Of a stretch of DNA of 64,000 nt, positions 44,366 through 52,942 are shown piece by piece. The translations under genes and the position numbers were made by a program. How positions within the stretch are numbered: position 1 is the first letter of the stretch; each line of letters opens with the position of its first letter. A model generated the notes under the pieces. It was given only the letters and a program-made list of their open reading frames with translations, had not been told where the DNA came from and made no database searches. The stretch lies in the IMG/VR virus record IMGVR_UViG_3300042485_001470, positions 31,082 through 95,081 of that record; one strand, given 5' to 3'. This DNA is from a virus.

Positions 44366-45135
44366 AAGTAGAAGGTAAACAATACTGCGATATCTCTAAA
44401 TTTTCTATTAGAGAAATTAACAAAAACATCGCAAAGGATATCATTGTCAATAACCATTATAGTGGGATATGGACGAAGGTATCCTATGCGTTGGGATTGT
44501 TTTACATATCCGATGATGAGCATAATTTTTTTAGTGGTGTAAACGAACAATTGGTTGGAGTTGCCTGTTATGGTGACCCGGTTGGTAGAAATGCAGGTGC
44601 ATCAATTTCCGAATTACTTCCTAGAGATGGTGTATTAGAATTGACCCGTTTATTTGTATTTGATGGATATGGTACTAACATTGAGAGTTGGTTCGTTGGA
44701 CAATCTTTCGAATGGTTAAGAACTAATGTACCTCGTATTAAAGCCCTAATATCCTATTCAGACCCAAACGCTGGGCACTTAGGTACGGTATATCAAGCTA
44801 CCAATTGGATATATCAGGGTAACAAAATTAGATGGTCGGATAGTTGGAGTTTTAAGTGGAGTGAGGATGATGAATGGCATCATTCTCGGACATCTTATGT
44901 GAAGTACGGAACGAATGACCCAAAGATAATTCAGACAATGGTTACAAGCCCATTCTGGATTAAAAGAGAACCCCGTAAGCACCGATATGTGTATATTCTA
45001 ACCAAAGATAAGAAGGAACGCAAAGCCCTCTTAAAATCGCTTAAACATGAGGTATTCCCATACCCAAAAGTAGAATTAGATATTATTGATGAAATCCATA
45101 AAATGGACCCAATAGATTTGGTAGTCTCAGGATAA
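44362..45135 (+). CDS. Mom-like DNA modification protein, copy 1
   Basis: 257 residues from ATG 44362 (M-K-V-E-G-K-Q-Y-C-D), the same start as copy 2. Seen: I-A-K-D-I-I-V-N-N-H-Y-S-G (23-35), E-L-T-R-L-F-V-F-D-G-Y-G-T-N-I-E-S (93-109) and S-Y-S-D-P-N-A-G-H-L-G-T-V-Y-Q-A-T-N-W-I-Y-Q-G (131-153). The latter blocks match the pattern I associate with the GNAT-fold Mom family (phage Mu adenine modification) and its phage relatives. Such proteins change bases in phage DNA to resist restriction. The exact modification is not known. The promoter for the next gene lies over its last codons. Confidence 0.6.
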   Translation: MKVEGKQYCDISKFSIREINKNIAKDIIVNNHYSGIWTKVSYALGLFYISDDEHNFFSGVNEQLVGVACYGDPVGRNAGASISELLPRDGVLELTRLFVFDGYGTNIESWFVGQSFEWLRTNVPRIKALISYSDPNAGHLGTVYQATNWIYQGNKIRWSDSWSFKWSEDDEWHHSRTSYVKYGTNDPKIIQTMVTSPFWIKREPRKHRYVYILTKDKKERKALLKSLKHEVFPYPKVELDIIDEIHKMDPIDLVVSG

Positions 45136-45148
45136 TTTCGTATATTTG
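45117..45148 (+). promoter_or_regulatory. Bacteroidetes-type promoter overlapping the end of Mom copy 1
   Basis: TTTG (45117-45120) lies inside the coding end of copy 1; after 20 nt TATATTTG (45141-45148). The next ATG (45156) is seven bases downstream. Confidence 0.75.
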
Positions 45149-45155
45149 TAATAAT

Positions 45156-45425
45156 ATGGCAGTATCTAAGAATCCATCCGAAAAACCTCGAAAGTTTGAA
45201 ATTGTTTACAAAGATGATGATGGCAGTGAATCTATATGGAAATATGATTTAGATAAATTTCCAAATGGACCTATATCAGTTGAGAACAAATTTCCTGCTG
45301 GGTATGATAAGATGATGAAGAAGCAACAAAAAGAAGCTAAGTTATCTAAATCACTTTCCGTATTAGAAAAAGCTAAAAAGGTTAAGAAGGAAGGTAAAAC
45401 ATTAGATAATAAAAACTATTGGTAA
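45156..45425 (+). CDS. Small charged protein between the two Mom-like genes
   Basis: 89 residues. The first half has beta-type F-E-I-V-Y-K-D-D-D-G-S-E-S-I-W-K-Y; the second half is very Lys-rich helix (K-K-Q-Q-K-E-A-K-L-S-K, K-A-K-K-V-K-K-E-G-K). The basic tail suggests nucleic-acid binding; no family recognised. It has a promoter with nearly no leader and lies three bases before Mom copy 2, so the two are likely co-expressed and may work together. Confidence 0.55.
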   Translation: MAVSKNPSEKPRKFEIVYKDDDGSESIWKYDLDKFPNGPISVENKFPAGYDKMMKKQQKEAKLSKSLSVLEKAKKVKKEGKTLDNKNYW

Positions 45426-45428
45426 AAT

Positions 45429-46229
45429 ATGAAAGTAGAAGGTAAACAATATTGTGATGTATCTAAAGTGTATGTTGCACCAATAGCAAAATCAATTGCC
45501 AAAGATATAATCGTAAAGAAACACTATACGCATGCTTGGACAGCTTGTAGATACGCAATCGGAATATATTACAAATCAGAAGATGCTAATACATTCGATG
45601 GTGATAAACTTATAGGTTGTTTAATCTATGGTTTTCCTGTTGGAGCAAAAGCATCCACTTCTATTTGTGAAGGATTAACCAAAGATAACATTTTAGAATT
45701 GACACGATTGTATTGTGATGATGGGTATGGTTCTAATATCGAAAGTTATGCATTAGGGCAATCTTTCAAATGGTTAAAAGAAAACGATAAAGCAATTAAA
45801 GTATTACTATCATACGCCGATAATGGACAAGCTCACTTAGGAGGAATATATCAGGCTACCAATTGGATTTATCAAGGATTATCTACGGATATTGCATTGA
45901 TGCCAAATTGGGGTATATCATTACACAAAGACCCATATCAATGGATTCATAGTAGAACTGTGTTTTCAATGTGGGGTAGTGGCAACTTAGCACACTTACA
46001 AATGGAAATCGGTAAGCAAGGATATAAAGAGTTTTGGAGAAGGGAAGAACCACCAAAGCATAGATATGTTCAGATACTTGCGCAAGATAAAAAAGAAAAG
46101 AAGGATTTGATGAAACGATTGAAGCACGAAATCAGACCTTATCCAAAAGATACCGCATCATACAATACCGAAGTGGTACATCACCTAACTACATACGAAG
46201 CACCTGAAGGGGCTGAAAACTTTTGGTAA
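45429..46229 (+). CDS. Mom-like DNA modification protein, copy 2
   Basis: 266 residues. Clear paralogue of 44362-45135: both start M-K-V-E-G-K-Q-Y-C-D and share I-A-K-D-I-I-V, H-Y, E-L-T-R-L-x-x-x-D-G-Y-G-x-N-I-E-S, S-Y-A-D-N-G-Q-A-H-L-G-G-I-Y-Q-A-T-N-W-I-Y-Q-G and K-H-R-Y-V. The middle and C-terminal parts differ, as if the two recognise different DNA or form a heteromer. A GNAT-like modification enzyme role is inferred as for copy 1. Followed by a dyad and the next promoter. Confidence 0.6.
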   Translation: MKVEGKQYCDVSKVYVAPIAKSIAKDIIVKKHYTHAWTACRYAIGIYYKSEDANTFDGDKLIGCLIYGFPVGAKASTSICEGLTKDNILELTRLYCDDGYGSNIESYALGQSFKWLKENDKAIKVLLSYADNGQAHLGGIYQATNWIYQGLSTDIALMPNWGISLHKDPYQWIHSRTVFSMWGSGNLAHLQMEIGKQGYKEFWRREEPPKHRYVQILAQDKKEKKDLMKRLKHEIRPYPKDTASYNTEVVHHLTTYEAPEGAENFW

Positions 46230-46233
46230 TATG

Positions 46234-46258
46234 TAACTCATTGATACTCAATCAGTTA
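46234..46258 (+). other. Dyad symmetry between Mom copy 2 and the next promoter
   Basis: TAACTCATTGA and TCAATCAGTTA form an 11-bp arm pair with one C-C mismatch and a TAC centre, 20 nt before the next promoter's TTTG-like box. No T run follows, so an operator or mRNA hairpin is as likely as a terminator. Confidence 0.4.
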
Positions 46259-46277
46259 GAAAAAAGTACTCAAAATG

Positions 46278-46309
46278 CTTGGTAGTTTCAGTTATTTTTC
46301 GTATATTTG
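46278..46309 (+). promoter_or_regulatory. Bacteroidetes-type promoter of the 620-residue gene
   Basis: CTTG (46278-46281, one mismatch), 20 nt, TATATTTG (46302-46309), with the extended TTGGTAG and TTTTTCG parts of the family. ATG at 46348. Confidence 0.75.
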
Positions 46310-46347
46310 TATATAAACAAAATTTAAAACCATAAAACACATAAAAA

Positions 46348-48210
46348 ATGTCACAACACTTAAACAAAGAAGCAAAGGCACTTATTGAAGAACTTATCGC
46401 ATTCTTTGAGCATCCCATAAACAAAAGAATATTCATTTCAAGTCTTGAAGATATAAGACCCTTATATAGAGGACATGCATCTTATAAAAATTTAGTTGCA
46501 CACATATTTAATTCCTCTTGGAATAGGCATCCTAATTTTGATAACCCATCTGTTAGAGCTAGTAAGTTAGGATATGTGATGAGGCTAGGTACGGGACTTG
46601 CATCAATAAACCAAATACCAATCAGTTTTTTAATAGATACAGTATCACCTATTAAAAATTTCTTATTAAAAGATAGAGGGCATATTTTGGAAATAACTTG
46701 TTGTTTATATAATGAGAAAATGTGGAAAACTTCCGAACTTGAAGAAATTGTAATAAATGAAATAAAATATTTAGAAGCAGCTCAGAATAAAACATCCGAT
46801 AGAATAAAGGCTCTCCAAATATTATCAGATGTTAAAAACTTCATTAAACAAACTGATAGTGAAATGATGAGTTCCGGAATTGTTGATAAAACAAAAAGAC
46901 TTGTATCGTTGCAAGAAATATGTGATTCGGTTCCTGATTTTAATTTTAATTTAAATAAAACTGATTTATCAATTGAAGTTAAAAAAGAAAGTATTCCTAC
47001 CCATATTAGAGAAATCCTTCAAATTAACAATATCAATAATAAGTGGATGGATGCTCAATTAGCTTGGCTTAATTTTTGGGCATATTGTTTTGATAAAGAT
47101 AATAACTCGGAATATATAGATTCTAAGTTGGAATATGAAAAACTAATATCTTTGTTTGAGCAAGACAGTACATTTAATGGTGATTATGATAAAAAGAGTA
47201 ACTATCCATTGATGGCTAATTCTATTACAGACTATTGTAAAAAGTTAAGTGAGGGTTCTATTATAGTTCCATTGAGTTTAGTATCAATTGATGCTAGTAC
47301 ACAAACATTAGACGATGTTGCATCTAAATTAGAAAAAGAAACGGAATCGGCATTAACATCGCAATATAAAAATTTGTATGATTTAAAAATTACAAAAAAA
47401 CAATTTGAGAAATATAAATCAGAATATAAAGCTATTATAGAGCAACCACATTGGAAAACTTTAAAAGATAAAATTGATAAATTAGTAAAAAAATACACAT
47501 CTCCAAATAGGGATTTGGAAAATTTAAAACACACTAATATTTTACATATAAGTTATGGTGGTGCTGCTCTCATCGCATGTAGACGTTTAATAATAAGCAA
47601 GGGTAACAAAGGTAGAACATCACCTGCTCATATTGAAAGAATAGTTAAAGATTTTTGCAATAATTTACACAAAAGAATTGAATCGATTTGTGAAGCCGGT
47701 ACATATTTTCCTGGAGTTGCTAAGAAATCATCCGCACGTGTTATCTATACAATAGGGTATGTTTACGATGAAATGATGAAGCAAAGTACATCGGATATTA
47801 AAATGACAGAGCAAGAAGTATATGAATATCTATTGGAAGATATTAAACAGCACTTAAATGGACAGACAAAATTTAGTGTTGTTAAACTTACATTACCTAA
47901 CTACAATGGTGATACTTTGGAAACAACACAAATAGATTTCGAAGATTTGCAACGAAGTAGAGCCGGTTTTGATTTGGGCCACAAACTTCAAACAACTGGA
48001 GATTTTACAATTGATAATTGTTTTATTCAGGAAAAACATCATAACAGGTCATATCATAATGTTGACCACATTACCGATACGATTGGGTATTGGAAGTGGT
48101 ACTCTAAAGTAAACCTTGAAATTGTTAATAATAAAAAAGACTATTTTATTAATAACGATATGATAGATGTTGTAGCAGACGCTAAAAAACTAAATGAAAG
48201 ATTTAATTAA
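46348..48210 (+). CDS. 620-residue protein with HNH-like C-terminal motif, unknown
   Basis: 620 residues, mostly helical. The C-terminal region has R-S-R-A-G-F-D-L-G-H, then T-G-D-F-T-I-D-N-C-F-I-Q, then K-H-H-N-R-S-Y-H-N-V-D-H (about 530-575): D-x-G-H, an Asn-centred strand, and an H-N-R helix, the order of an HNH nuclease finger (no zinc Cys pairs). The rest (about 1-520) matches no family I know; it contains a Lys-rich coiled-coil part (about 330-400). With its own promoter after the Mom-like genes and before glycosyltransferases, it could be a phage nuclease that attacks unmodified DNA. That is inference; the motif is suggestive, not proven. Confidence 0.5.
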   Translation: MSQHLNKEAKALIEELIAFFEHPINKRIFISSLEDIRPLYRGHASYKNLVAHIFNSSWNRHPNFDNPSVRASKLGYVMRLGTGLASINQIPISFLIDTVSPIKNFLLKDRGHILEITCCLYNEKMWKTSELEEIVINEIKYLEAAQNKTSDRIKALQILSDVKNFIKQTDSEMMSSGIVDKTKRLVSLQEICDSVPDFNFNLNKTDLSIEVKKESIPTHIREILQINNINNKWMDAQLAWLNFWAYCFDKDNNSEYIDSKLEYEKLISLFEQDSTFNGDYDKKSNYPLMANSITDYCKKLSEGSIIVPLSLVSIDASTQTLDDVASKLEKETESALTSQYKNLYDLKITKKQFEKYKSEYKAIIEQPHWKTLKDKIDKLVKKYTSPNRDLENLKHTNILHISYGGAALIACRRLIISKGNKGRTSPAHIERIVKDFCNNLHKRIESICEAGTYFPGVAKKSSARVIYTIGYVYDEMMKQSTSDIKMTEQEVYEYLLEDIKQHLNGQTKFSVVKLTLPNYNGDTLETTQIDFEDLQRSRAGFDLGHKLQTTGDFTIDNCFIQEKHHNRSYHNVDHITDTIGYWKWYSKVNLEIVNNKKDYFINNDMIDVVADAKKLNERFN

Positions 48211-48509
48211 TGAAATTTGATAAAACAAAAAGTGAAATAGTATATCATACTCCATCATTTAAAGATGGTTGGATTACTGTTATTGCCGAAGAATGTAAAG
48301 CAAATAATCAAAGAATGGTATTAATAATACCAACTTGTAAAAAATATTCATATCAAATCAATAAATCGTTTTCTATTTTAGGGGATGATTTATTGATATA
48401 TGAAATGGCGATGGGAATGGGTGTAGTGTTAGAATCCCGAGCAAAGAAATATGTAGAATATCATAAAAATAGTAAACTATATGAAAAAAATCCATTTTTT
48501 AAGTATTGA
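48210..48509 (+). CDS. Small protein coupled to the HNH-like gene, unknown
   Basis: 99 residues starting MKFDKTKSEIVYHTPSFKDG. Its ATG shares a base with the upstream stop (TAATG), and its end overlaps the next gene by 29 nt, so it is translated as part of one unit. Mixed alpha/beta with M-V-L-I-I-P-T-C and a hydrophobic L-L-I-Y-E-M-A-M-G-M-G-V-V segment. No family recognised. Coupling to both sides suggests a partner of the 620-residue protein or of the glycosyltransferase. Confidence 0.5.
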   Translation: MKFDKTKSEIVYHTPSFKDGWITVIAEECKANNQRMVLIIPTCKKYSYQINKSFSILGDDLLIYEMAMGMGVVLESRAKKYVEYHKNSKLYEKNPFFKY

Positions 48510-49230
48510 GACGGATATACATTCTAACATAGAAAAAGATTTAATTGAAAGTACTAGAATTAATAGTATTGACTTGAATATAATTGGTAGAGGGTATAAA
48601 TGGCAAGGATTCGTTACTAAGTTTAAAATCTTAAAAGAATACCTTCCTACAATTGAAGCTGATTTGGTTTGTTTAACGGATTCGCGTGACGTATTATATA
48701 TGTCAGATTCTAAAACAATTTATAATACATTTATAAAAAAATTCGATAAAGATTCTATTGTATTTAATGGAGAAACTAATTGTTTTCCAGAAAAAGATTT
48801 TGCACCATTACATCCGCATCAAAATAAAAAATATAAATATTTGAACTCTGGTTGTGTAATTGGTAGCAAAAAATTATTAATTGAAGTAGTTGATAAGTGC
48901 TTGGAGTTGTATGAAACTTGTAAAATAAATGATGACCAATATCTACTTCAACAAATATTTTTAAGTGGAGAATATGGTGATAGATTTACTATTGATTATA
49001 ATTGTGAGATATTCCAATGTATTTGGGATGAGGAATATGGTAGAAGTAATAATTTTGATTTAGTATATTCTAAGGAAGAAATCTTTAATAGATTAACTGA
49101 TACATACCCATTAATATTTCATTATCCCGGCCCAACGTGTACCGGTTCTCAGGTTTGGAAAATTCTTAATAGAAGATATTATAAAATTTCAAACGATTCG
49201 TATTACAAACAAAAGAAAAATAAAAAATAA
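48481..49230 (+). CDS. PLOD/procollagen-type glycosyltransferase
   Basis: 249 residues. Seen: D-L-V-C-L-T-D-S-R-D-V-L-Y-M (60-73, the D-x-x-D metal site), I-V-F-N-G-E-T-N-C-F-P (about 93-103), K-Y-L-N-S-G-C-V-I-G (about 118-127), N-D-D-Q-Y-L-L-Q-Q-I-F (about 149-159) and L-I-F-H-Y-P-G-P (about 210-217, sugar-donor closing His). This order fits the glycosyltransferase domain of procollagen lysyl hydroxylase (PLOD) and its viral relatives. It transfers glucose or galactose in those families. The acceptor here is unknown: fibre protein, DNA base or host glycan. The start overlaps the previous gene by 29 nt. Confidence 0.75.
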   Translation: MKKIHFLSIETDIHSNIEKDLIESTRINSIDLNIIGRGYKWQGFVTKFKILKEYLPTIEADLVCLTDSRDVLYMSDSKTIYNTFIKKFDKDSIVFNGETNCFPEKDFAPLHPHQNKKYKYLNSGCVIGSKKLLIEVVDKCLELYETCKINDDQYLLQQIFLSGEYGDRFTIDYNCEIFQCIWDEEYGRSNNFDLVYSKEEIFNRLTDTYPLIFHYPGPTCTGSQVWKILNRRYYKISNDSYYKQKKNKK

Positions 49231-50343
49231 ATGAAAGTATTAGTAATTCCAAATTACACAAACTTTGGCTCTAACAAAGATATAAATAGAGATTCATTTT
49301 TGCTTGTATTTAAAGCATTTTTAGATAACACTAAAATCGGTAAGGAGTGGGAATTTGTATTACCGTATCCAGATATGAATAACCATCCTGGCATTATTAA
49401 TCAATTCGAATATCCGAATGTATCACTTCGTAGGATGGACAGTTTAGATTGCTTTCCCCCTAAAATGAGAGTAGATTATCCGTATAAGTTTTTTAGTAGA
49501 CTAGTTGAAAAAGAACAATTCAATTTAATATGGTCACATTTACCTGAATGGACCCATGAATATAAAATTACTCGTATCTATAATAAGACTCAACCTATTA
49601 TCGGTTACTGCCATTGGTGGGAAATAAAAGATAATGGTGCACGAGATGATAATTCATTTTGGCGAAATATTAGAGGTATGTTGGATATGAAAGTATGTGG
49701 GGTAAACTCCCAATGGGTTAAAGATTTAGTTCTTAAAAGAGCAGCTGAAGATTTTCAACCTCATATTATTGAAAAGTTAGATGCAATTATTCAACCTTGG
49801 TATTTGGGTACGGATGAATTTGTAGAACCAGCCGCATATAAAAAGAAAACAATTGTATTCAATCATAGAGAAGGAATCTATACAGGTTCAGAGTGGTTCT
49901 TTGAAACTATGGATGAACTATGGAATGAAAGACAGGACTTTGAAGTATGGACTAGTTTAAAGGATATGAAAAAACCATACACAAAATATATTGGACATGC
50001 TGATAGAAGTGTATATATGAATCAATTATCACAAGCACATTTTGGTGTAGGGTGTTTCCAAACATATTCTGCTTGGAGTATGAGTACAACTGATGGACTT
50101 AGTAGGGGTGTACCATATCTATTACCAAATGGATTGTGTTATCCTGAAATGGTTGGTAAAGATTATCCACTTCTTTACGATGGTAAAGCTGAGTTTAAAG
50201 AAAAGGTAATTGGTTTATTGGATGAAACAATTGAAAGACCTGATGTAAGTGCTATTGCCAACGCATTACTATGGGAAAACTCATTAAAGAGTTGGGATAT
50301 TGAAAACAATTTTATTAATATGGCAAGAACATTTATAGATTAA
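49231..50343 (+). CDS. Glycosyltransferase, GT-B type
   Basis: 370 residues. M-K-V-L-V-I-P-N-Y start, a donor half with I-V-F-N-H-R-E-G, G-S-E-W-F-F-E-T-M (about 208-225), and a C-terminal donor site F-G-V-G-C-F-Q-T-Y-S-A-W-S-M-S-T-T-D-G-L-S-R-G-V-P (about 272-296), equivalent to the E-x-x-x-x-G-x-P of GT4-type enzymes (here D-G-L-S-R-G-V-P). No signal peptide. It starts directly at the previous stop and ends one base before the DNA polymerase gene, an unusual coupling of glycosyl transfer to replication genes as in phages that glycosylate their DNA. Confidence 0.65.
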   Translation: MKVLVIPNYTNFGSNKDINRDSFLLVFKAFLDNTKIGKEWEFVLPYPDMNNHPGIINQFEYPNVSLRRMDSLDCFPPKMRVDYPYKFFSRLVEKEQFNLIWSHLPEWTHEYKITRIYNKTQPIIGYCHWWEIKDNGARDDNSFWRNIRGMLDMKVCGVNSQWVKDLVLKRAAEDFQPHIIEKLDAIIQPWYLGTDEFVEPAAYKKKTIVFNHREGIYTGSEWFFETMDELWNERQDFEVWTSLKDMKKPYTKYIGHADRSVYMNQLSQAHFGVGCFQTYSAWSMSTTDGLSRGVPYLLPNGLCYPEMVGKDYPLLYDGKAEFKEKVIGLLDETIERPDVSAIANALLWENSLKSWDIENNFINMARTFID

Positions 50344-50344
50344 T

Positions 50345-52867
50345 ATGTATCAAAACTGTTATTATCAAAGAGAGAAGAATTTAGTACACATTTGGGATGA
50401 TAAATTAGGTTATCGTTCATTTCCATATACAAGATATGCGTATGAAAGGAGCCAAAACGGAGAATATACTTCTTTGTATGGTGATAAGCTTAGTAAGATT
50501 TTCAAATTTAAAAAAGATGATCCTGATTTATTTGAATCGGATGTACCCGAAACCACTCGTATATTAGTAGATGGTTATACCGATTCGGATATTCCATCGG
50601 AAGGGCATGTTATCCTTACATACGATATTGAGTGTGAGATGGATAGTGGTTTGCCTGATGTTGAGAAAGCGGAGAACGAACTTACAGCCATAGGTTTGCA
50701 CGATTCCGCAACTGACCATTATTGGGTTCTTATTATGGACAAAGATGGTAAGATGCAGGAAAGTAATAATGGTAATCGTAGTGTTATTCCTTTTAGAGAT
50801 GAGAGGGATATGTGTATGAAGTATCTTTCATTATACGAATATATCAATCCTACAATTGTAACGGGATGGAACATTGATTACTTCGATACTCCGTACCTAT
50901 ACAATCGTATTAAAAGAATATTGGGTGTTAAACATGCTAATAGATTATCACCTATTGGAGAATGTTTCTGGTCACCATATCGTAAAAGATTCTTTATGGC
51001 TGGTGTATCTTATTTAGATTACATTGGATTGTATAAATCTTACACTTATGTTGAGTTGGATAACTATCGTTTGGATACGGTAGCTATGAAAGAATTGGGT
51101 AGAGGTAAGGTAGAATATGCTGGTAACTTAGATGAGTTATTTAAAACCGATATTGAAAAGTTTATTGAGTATAACTTGGTAGACGTACAATTGGTGGTTG
51201 ACATGGAACGTAAATTACAATTCGTAGATTTGTGTAGAGGTATCTGCCACGCCGGACATGTACCCTATGAAGATTTTGTTTATTCATCTAAATTCTTAGA
51301 AGGTGCGATGTTATGTTACCTTAAAAGACAGAACATTGTAGCACCAAACAAACCTGCCGATAGACAAGAGATGATGCAGGCATTGAGAGATAATGAGCAA
51401 GAGAAATTCATTGGAGCTTATGTGAAGGCACCTATTGTTGGTAAATATGATTGGATATATGACTTGGATTTAACTTCACTATATCCATCAATCATTATGA
51501 CTACAAACATTTCACCAGAAACTAAAGTAGCTAAGATTAGTAATTGGGATGCACAAAAGTTTATGAAGGGTGAGATTGATACTTTTAATATTGGTGAGAA
51601 AACTATTACAAAAGAAAACCTTAGAAAGTTATTAGATGAAAGTAAATATGCAGTATCATCTAATGGTGTATTATATACAACGGATAAAGTAGGTTGTATT
51701 CCAGCTATCTTAGATTTATGGTTTGACCAAAGGGTTGAGTTTCGTAAGTTAGAGAAAAAATATGGTGAAGCTGGAGATAAAGAAAAATATGCATTCTATA
51801 AGAAAAGGCAGTTGGTTCAAAAGATTTTGTTGAACTCCTTATATGGAGTATTAGGATTACCTGCGTTTCGTTTCTATGATGTTGATAACGCTGAGGCCGT
51901 AACCCTAACAGGTCAGACGGTAATTAAATCTACTGCGGAAATGGTAAACATTAAATACAATAAAGAGTTAGGTAAGAAAGGTGAAGATTATAATATCTAC
52001 ATCGATACGGATTCGGTATTCTTTTCAGCAGTTCCATTGTTAGACCATAGATATCCTGAATGGAGAGCTGAAGATGATAAGGAAATTGCATTAAAGGTAG
52101 ATGCTATTGCTGGTGAAACGCAAGATTACCTAAATAGTTTCTATGATGTATTAGCAGAAAGAGTATTTAATGTAGCAAAAGAAAAACATAGATTCCAAAT
52201 CAAAAAAGAATTCGTAAGTAGAAGTGGTATTTGGATTGCTAAGAAAAGATACGCTCAATGGATTATTGCGGAGAATGGAATCCCAACCGATAGATTGGAT
52301 GTTAAGGGATTGGACGTAGTTCGGTCATCATATCCAGCAGAATTCCGTAAGTTTATGAGTGAGATTCTGATTTCAATTCTAAGAGGTGATGGTGAGATGA
52401 CATTAACTGATAGAATTTATGATTTCAAAAAATCGTTATCTACTATGAATGTTGTTAGTATAGCTAAGAACTCTGCAGTAAAAGAAATATCAAAATACAT
52501 TCCAAAGAAGAAAGATAATAGAGCAATGTTCCAATTTAATAGTGGAACTCCAGCGCACGTTAAAGCAGCAATTGCACATAATCAATTGTTGGTTCACTTC
52601 AAATGCGCAGCTAAGCACGCTCCTATGAGAGATGGTGATAAGATTAAGTGGGTATATTTAAAGCAAAATCCATTTGGATTAGATGCTGTTGGTTTCAAAG
52701 GACATGATGATCCTGAAGAAATAATGGACTTGGTGAGGACGTATATCGATTATGATAAAATCTTCGAAAGGGAATTATTGAAGAAACTGGAGGACTTCTA
52801 TGGGGCTTTGGGCTGGGGTGCAGTACTTTCCTCACAAAAAACCGCTGAACAATTCTTTTCTTTCTAA
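50345..52867 (+). CDS. gp43: Family B DNA polymerase (T4 gp43-like)
   Basis: 840 residues (T4: 898). Exonuclease motifs: T-Y-D-I-E-C-E-M (Exo I, about 92-99), T-G-W-N-I-D-Y-F-D-T-P-Y-L (Exo II, about 176-188), and Y-N-L-V-D-V-Q-L-V (Exo III, about 275-283). Polymerase motifs: D-L-D-L-T-S-L-Y-P-S-I-I (A, about 373-384), K-I-L-L-N-S-L-Y-G (B, about 493-501), and Y-I-D-T-D-S-V-F (C, about 552-559). It ends with a hydrophobic/aromatic tip A-E-Q-F-F-S-F, the expected clamp-binding peptide. The replicative polymerase with proofreading. Confidence 0.95.
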   Translation: MYQNCYYQREKNLVHIWDDKLGYRSFPYTRYAYERSQNGEYTSLYGDKLSKIFKFKKDDPDLFESDVPETTRILVDGYTDSDIPSEGHVILTYDIECEMDSGLPDVEKAENELTAIGLHDSATDHYWVLIMDKDGKMQESNNGNRSVIPFRDERDMCMKYLSLYEYINPTIVTGWNIDYFDTPYLYNRIKRILGVKHANRLSPIGECFWSPYRKRFFMAGVSYLDYIGLYKSYTYVELDNYRLDTVAMKELGRGKVEYAGNLDELFKTDIEKFIEYNLVDVQLVVDMERKLQFVDLCRGICHAGHVPYEDFVYSSKFLEGAMLCYLKRQNIVAPNKPADRQEMMQALRDNEQEKFIGAYVKAPIVGKYDWIYDLDLTSLYPSIIMTTNISPETKVAKISNWDAQKFMKGEIDTFNIGEKTITKENLRKLLDESKYAVSSNGVLYTTDKVGCIPAILDLWFDQRVEFRKLEKKYGEAGDKEKYAFYKKRQLVQKILLNSLYGVLGLPAFRFYDVDNAEAVTLTGQTVIKSTAEMVNIKYNKELGKKGEDYNIYIDTDSVFFSAVPLLDHRYPEWRAEDDKEIALKVDAIAGETQDYLNSFYDVLAERVFNVAKEKHRFQIKKEFVSRSGIWIAKKRYAQWIIAENGIPTDRLDVKGLDVVRSSYPAEFRKFMSEILISILRGDGEMTLTDRIYDFKKSLSTMNVVSIAKNSAVKEISKYIPKKKDNRAMFQFNSGTPAHVKAAIAHNQLLVHFKCAAKHAPMRDGDKIKWVYLKQNPFGLDAVGFKGHDDPEEIMDLVRTYIDYDKIFERELLKKLEDFYGALGWGAVLSSQKTAEQFFSF

Positions 52868-52871
52868 AAGA

Positions 52872-52903
52872 TTTGGTGGTTTCAGGTATTTTTCGTATAT
52901 TTG
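52872..52903 (+). promoter_or_regulatory. Bacteroidetes-type promoter before the sliding clamp
   Basis: TTTG (52872-52875) four bases after the gp43 stop; 20 nt; TATATTTG (52896-52903). ATG 52943. Confidence 0.8.
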
Positions 52904-52942
52904 TGTATTATAAACTTTAAATAAATTAAAACTAAATTCGTT

